Shown piece after piece: positions 59,651-64,000 of a stretch of DNA of 64,000 nt; within the stretch, counting starts at the first letter, position 1; each line of letters begins with the position of its first letter. The DNA comes from Dysidea avara (lineage: Eukaryota > Porifera > Demospongiae > Dictyoceratida > Dysideidae). Position numbers and translations under genes: made by a program. The stretch spans positions 27,967,073 through 28,031,072 of the forward strand of contig NC_089273.1 in NCBI RefSeq assembly GCF_963678975.1, given 5' to 3'. The notes under the pieces were generated by a model. The model made no database searches. It saw nothing but the letters and a program-made list of their open reading frames with translations, and was not told where the DNA came from.

Positions 59651-62359
59651 AAAATGGTATATTTCAGTTTTTTAAAAAGTATTTTAGTGGGTCCTTTTTA
59701 GTTCATATTTTCCAGTTCTTAACTTCTAAGGCTTCATTTGTGGTTCCTATAAGGTGGTGTTTAGGTGTGTGTATTCTATTAGGATTTTGGCAAAAAAAAC
59801 ACAGGCCATCTCTGTTATGAACCACTACTGTGGTTCATGATACTGTGACTGGTTTATTAAAGTTAGTGACTGCTCTATTAGAGTATCTCAATCTGAATGT
59901 CTTGTGTCTCTGCAAATCAATGCAAAAATGTTTTTAACTGCTTGAATACACTTGACTGATTTCTGGAAACCTCAGAAACTCCCTGGAGCCACCTCTGATA
60001 AAGGATAAAATTTTTGCAAACTATAGTTACTGTAGTTGCCGGTATTAATATTCATTTCTTGGCCTCAACAAATATTAGCTCCTTTAGTCATCAGTTACTT
60101 TTAGTTTCATGGACACATCTTTTTTGTACAGCAATCTGTTTTTTGTTTTGCATGGGGACATTGTTGTATCATAAATATAGACGTGTGACACATAATCTAT
60201 TGGGATGCACTCTAAAACAACAAGATAGCCAAAATTTAGACATTAAAGTTAAATGGTCTTTATAAAGATGAGGCCTTTGTTAGAAAGTGGTCTTTACAAA
60301 GAGGTGAATACCAGGTGATTTATCTAAGTATTGTTCTATTATTCATATTTCACAGATACATATGTTCATGGCAAATTCATGATAAGATATAGCATGTAAG
60401 TTACTAGTATATGAAATATAAGTGAATATTTTATATCATATTCAACCCCAGATTCCTAGCAGTATAACGTTACTCAAGGAAACCATATAGTCATAAATAG
60501 CTGATACACATTATCTATGCTGTAGTGTACACCTTGCCATGTCTTTGAAGACAAAACAGTAAAACATGGTATTGAATATGAGACAAATTTAATGGTTTAC
60601 GTCACGCATTGATACTATTCAACATCTTCTACAGAGCTTTCCAGTGATAGCTAACCAGGTGCGCATGCAGTCATTTAGTTTGTATTGCTACCGGCTTTAG
60701 GTATTTGTAAGAGTCCTCCTGACATCTGTGATAATTATGTTGAAGCTATGTGATTCTAGAGTAGCTCAGTGTGGCAATTACAGATCTTGGCATCATGTTG
60801 ATGAACGTACAGCTTCTGGAATATATGCCAATGATCATGTTGTCCAAACCTGCATTATTAGTATAGTATAGTATCTATGGTTGTTATGTCTTAAATATTA
60901 GTTAATCCTCGCATTGAGTGTAATATGGAAAATGTAGCACAAGAGAGACAAGCACAGTACAAGGCAAAGCCAAGTATTGTACATTGTATTTGACACACCT
61001 GAGTGCTATATTTACCATAGTGCACAAGTGTAAACGCTGCTTTAACTGGTTTAATGTATGAATCCAAAGTTGCAAACAAAAAGAAGTTATAACTGTTAAT
61101 ACAGTTTATCACAACCCAGAATGCCATGATGGAAGTTAGAAAACTAGTGCCTATACTTGTGATTAGCAGAAGCTTAATTTGTAGCCATTAATGCTGACCA
61201 CGATTTGTGATCCACAAGATCCAGAATTCGCTTAGTAGCAGGATAGGAGGATGAGGAGAACAACAGAGGAAGGCTAGCTACGGTGTACGTAAATAATGGA
61301 CAGTTTGTACAGCTATCCAATCATTGTTCACAAGTGTCGCCATCAATGTGACAAAGTTGAAGGAGTCAATATGAAGAGGCAACTAGTCTAACCAAGAATT
61401 ACAATAATAGACAGTTTAGTGAACAATTTAAGATTGAATGGTATAATTATTGTAGTGGAATTACAAACATTTGTGTGGGTAGCCATTAATTTGTGGTTAA
61501 TTGCTATAATGGTAATTTTGTTGGCAGCTTTGTTAATGTGGATGATCGTGGATGTTCCGGTGTTTCCGTGGGTTGTGTATTTGGTTGCGTCACATTCACA
61601 CAAAGTGTGCTTTATTGACAAAGAGAAAAGCATTTGCCCCTGGGCATAATCAGTAAACACTGCCTGCCCAGTAATAATAATAAATAAATAAATAAATAGA
61701 GCAGACTTTGATGGAAAATATGGCACACTTTAACACAGTATGGAATGTACTGTAAGTACACTTCCGCTTTTAACTTAGATGGTATACAATAAACAATGTC
61801 AATGTTACAACAACAGTGCGGGAAGCATTTTATAGAACAATTCATTGATATCAAGACACACGATAGCGTGCCGTGCGGCCCAAGAAGCCGGCGAGCCACA
61901 CCATGAGTATATTGACAGGAAGAAAGTAAACGTAATTTTCACACCTTTGTATCTCGGTTATACCTTATCCGATTAGAGCCAAATTTGCTGCAGAGTTGCC
62001 CGCCAGCTAGGGGAGTCCACATTGGTGGGGTCTATTCTACGGAACGGAATCATGAACTACACTATGGAACGGAACGCTTTCTCAAAATGAAGCCTGCGGC
62101 TTACCATTGCTGAAACTTCCCTTACAAGTTATCGACAAACCTCCAGCAGGTGATTAAACAAAGCCCCAAGAAAGATAGAAACAATTAAAGGACTGATTGT
62201 GGGTTTTAGTCGGTTGTCATTAGTAATGAAGTACTTATTGTGGGATTAGCTGTCTCAGTGATGTTTATCTAAGAGGGCAGTTAATGGATTGCTTATTTTC
62301 TCTAAAGCTTACAGTATGTACCCTGTTTACGCTTAGTGTGACTATAGACTACAGTCTAG
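59651..62359. other. Mostly gene-free stretch
   Basis: A dispersed-motif copy is at 59866-59894. 59975-60000 (CCCTGGAGCCACCTCTG) looks like one hAT-type end without a partner. 61419-61649 and its antisense are both open but hydrophobic or repetitive and not supported as genes. 61930-62170 carries a repeat phrase that recurs at the window's right edge. Confidence 0.45.
62080..62170 (+). repeat. Direct repeat with 63905-64000
   Basis: CATTGCTGAAACT, TTACAAGTTATC, ACCTCCAGC and AAACA.A.CCCC occur in the same order in both places, about 1.8 kb apart. The second copy runs off the window. Confidence 0.75.
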
Positions 62360-62623
62360 GGCCAGCATTTCAATCATAAATCAGTACACTACATTAATGT
62401 TGTATGCTACAAAGGAAACAAGCAGGAAGGCAATGGTGACAAGAAAGAGCCAGCTGAAGGAACTCAGTCAAAATGTAAGGAATTTTGTGCAGTGTGTGAA
62501 GCACAAAATTCTGGCAGGACTGGGCTGTGCCACAAGGAGGCTATATTCTGTGAACATCACTATAAGTGCATGGACCCATTAACTAAACAGGTGGGACCTA
62601 TGGTACAGAACAGAATGGAATGA
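62360..62623 (+). CDS. Exon-like frame with a Cys/His-rich, zinc-finger-like segment
   Basis: Open for 87 codons from after a TAG at 62357 to TGA at 62621, without an ATG before the interesting part, as expected of an internal or last exon. The segment CKEFCAVCEAQNSGRTGLCH continues KEAIFCEHHYKC, giving a Cys-x3-Cys-x2-Cys ... Cys-His ... Cys-x-His-His-x3-Cys arrangement that could bind zinc. The preceding stretch is charged (GDKKEPAEGTQSK). C-terminal Cys-rich domains of this general kind occur in piggyBac-type transposases and in many host proteins; the family is not decided. The real exon start may be near 62414. Confidence 0.45.
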   Translation, partial: GQHFNHKSVHYINVVCYKGNKQEGNGDKKEPAEGTQSKCKEFCAVCEAQNSGRTGLCHKEAIFCEHHYKCMDPLTKQVGPMVQNRME

Positions 62624-62742
62624 AGGACTAAACTATGGAATGGAGTCAGGCCTTAATTCAATTTTTAAGGTGCTGAGGAGAAATGTCCTTACATATTCAC
62701 AAATGTACAGACATAGAGTCAAATTGTACAGACATGTGCTAG

Positions 62743-63016
62743 AGGAGCACTTTATATACACTGCTGGAATTGGAACAGGGAGTTTCCATTGAAAGTTTTG
62801 AAGTTAAATACAACCACATAGCTGCAACATATCACCAGGCTGTGGTCATTACAGCTGTTGGTGATAGCAGTACGCAAAGGGGAGGTGGCATTGGTAAATC
62901 CTTGGGTTGGGAAAATGTAGTATCTCCTAGCAACCAAGTGACAGTTATTGTTAGCACTACAAACAAACATGTACACATCAGCTTTTATGGTATCACTATT
63001 GGTTTTGCAAGGGGCA
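62743..63016 (+). CDS. Exon-like open frame, function unknown
   Basis: Open from after TAG at 62740. A possible acceptor (GGAATTGGAACAG, ending 62778) would start the exon at VSIESFEVKYNHIAATYHQA. It continues VVITAVGDSSTQRGGGIGKS and VTVIVSTTNKHVHISFYGIT with a beta-strand-like alternation, and runs to a donor-like GTAAAC at 63020. It lies 120 bp after the Cys-rich frame on the same strand, so the two may belong to one gene. Its end overlaps the left arm of a large inverted repeat. Confidence 0.35.
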
Positions 63017-63833
63017 ATTGTAAACAGTGGAAATGGAAACCGGAAACGGAAAACAGAAATGGTCAAATCGTCATATAAATGTACCCTACCATTTCATAGT
63101 CTGTTCAAAGACCACCTCTCACATTGTAATAATACTGTAGCTAAGATTCCATGCATGTATTCTATATATGACTTTATCAAAACAGCTAGGCTCTTACGGT
63201 CCTAGGGTAAAACCTCACTTAGTGTCACTTTTAAATACCACCTCTGTACAAAGACCATTTCTATACAAAGAATATGTTGTAATTAGGTTCTAAAGATATA
63301 GGTAAGGCCACTTTGTGGTCACCTTTTATAAAGACCACCTCTTTACATGGGTAATATTTGATAAGCTTCAAACATGTATTTCATGACTCAAAGAAAGAGG
63401 TCAATGCCATCTTCCATGTTTTGGTACACGCTTCACTCAGTGGCCTATATTACAACCTACTGTATCAACAAAAAAAGAGGTCTCAAAGAGATAATTACCT
63501 TAAGAGTATAGTATTTTTTAGCTGACCTAGCTGTTTTGATAAGATGTTTGGAACGATTATTAAAATGTGGAGAGGTGGTCTTTGTAAAGAGAGTTGTCTT
63601 TATAAAGGTGATCATGAAGTGGTCTTATAAGTCATTGAGATCTAATTACAAAGTGCTCTTTGTATGGAGGTGGTCTTTATAAGGAGGTGGTCTTTAAGAG
63701 GTGCATGGTGGCCACTATACAAGGGTTTTACTCTAGGGTACATTTATATGACGATTTGACCATTTCCGTTTTCCATTTCCACTTTCCGTTTCCGGTTTCC
63801 ATTTCCACTGTTTCCAATTGCCCTTTTGCAAGG
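63007..63833. mobile_element. Two nested inverted-repeat elements
   Basis: Outer arms: 63007-63088 and 63734-63833 are complementary (GCAAGGGGCAATTG, GTGGAAATGGAAACCGGAAA, GTCAAATCGTCATATAAATG). The inner element 63205-63733 is flanked by TA, with ends GGGTAAAACCTCACTTAGTG and (reverse) GAGTAAAACCCTTGTATAGT. It is filled with GACCACCTCT/AGAGGTGGTC and TTTATAAAG words in both orientations, a texture common to pogo/Tc1-like MITEs. Confidence 0.8.
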
Positions 63834-64000
63834 ACATGTGTGTCTGCCCAAAACTAATTATGTACAGACATTGTGCTATTTGCACGGTTCATTTAAGGCC
63901 TGGGAGTGCATTCTCAAACTGTGGCAACTCATTGCTGAAACTATCCTCATTACAAGTTATCAGCAGACCTCCAGCGGCAGCGTGTGATCAAACATACCCC

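Noticed and set aside
61388-61726. Overlapping open frames on both strands, one hydrophobic enough to suggest membrane segments
   Set aside because: Both derive from a low-complexity AAC/ATT-rich stretch; neither has domain features, splice context or codon bias.

Overview
This is an animal-type nuclear sequence: AT-rich, almost free of long reading frames, and packed with short inverted-repeat transposons, local duplications and CA/TG microsatellites. The repeat style (many small terminal-inverted-repeat elements, short divergent tandem duplications, a tRNA-derived SINE) fits an invertebrate with a compact, transposon-rich genome. A sponge is my best guess, but that is inference and no marker here proves it. 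There is no sign of bacterial gene organisation, rRNA, CRISPR or a complete autonomous transposon.

Only one gene is intact: a single-exon 609-codon gene at 22858-24687 for a pyridoxal-phosphate group II decarboxylase. Its active-site motifs look like the bacterial histidine-decarboxylase subgroup, not the DOPA-decarboxylase-like enzyme animals use. A TATA box and initiator (or a 5'-UTR splice acceptor) lie just upstream and an ATTAAA poly(A) signal lies downstream.

Layout. 1-7161 and 12331-15715 are two copies of one direct duplication. Copy 1 alone carries four later insertions: a 237-bp TAA-duplicating element, a 44-bp perfect hairpin, a 438-bp hAT-like element and a 3.0-kb TAA-duplicating element that holds an exon-like segment. 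15880-22470 is a second family of local duplications (period about 1.9 kb), again broken by small transposons. 22738-24780 is the decarboxylase locus. 24790-39020 is a tandem array of 3.7-4.6-kb units, each beginning at a CA microsatellite. Every unit carries a wrecked fragment of the decarboxylase gene that already contains the same small transposon, so a dead copy was amplified. One stretch inside unit B is inverted, and a TG microsatellite at one paralogous spot has grown from about 5 to over 100 and over 150 repeats between units.

39021-64000 is mostly transposon debris: nested hAT-like and TA-type elements, long foldbacks, and a pair of repeats whose edge encodes a conserved protein tail (40189-40328 and 44078-44369). 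Two exon-like open frames, one cysteine/histidine-rich, sit at 62360-63016. A degenerate coding relic with one internal stop lies at 50935-51123.

The most unusual signal is a motif of about 19-27 bp with a CTCTATTAGAG dyad core. It occurs at least a dozen times, inside transposon families that otherwise share no sequence.
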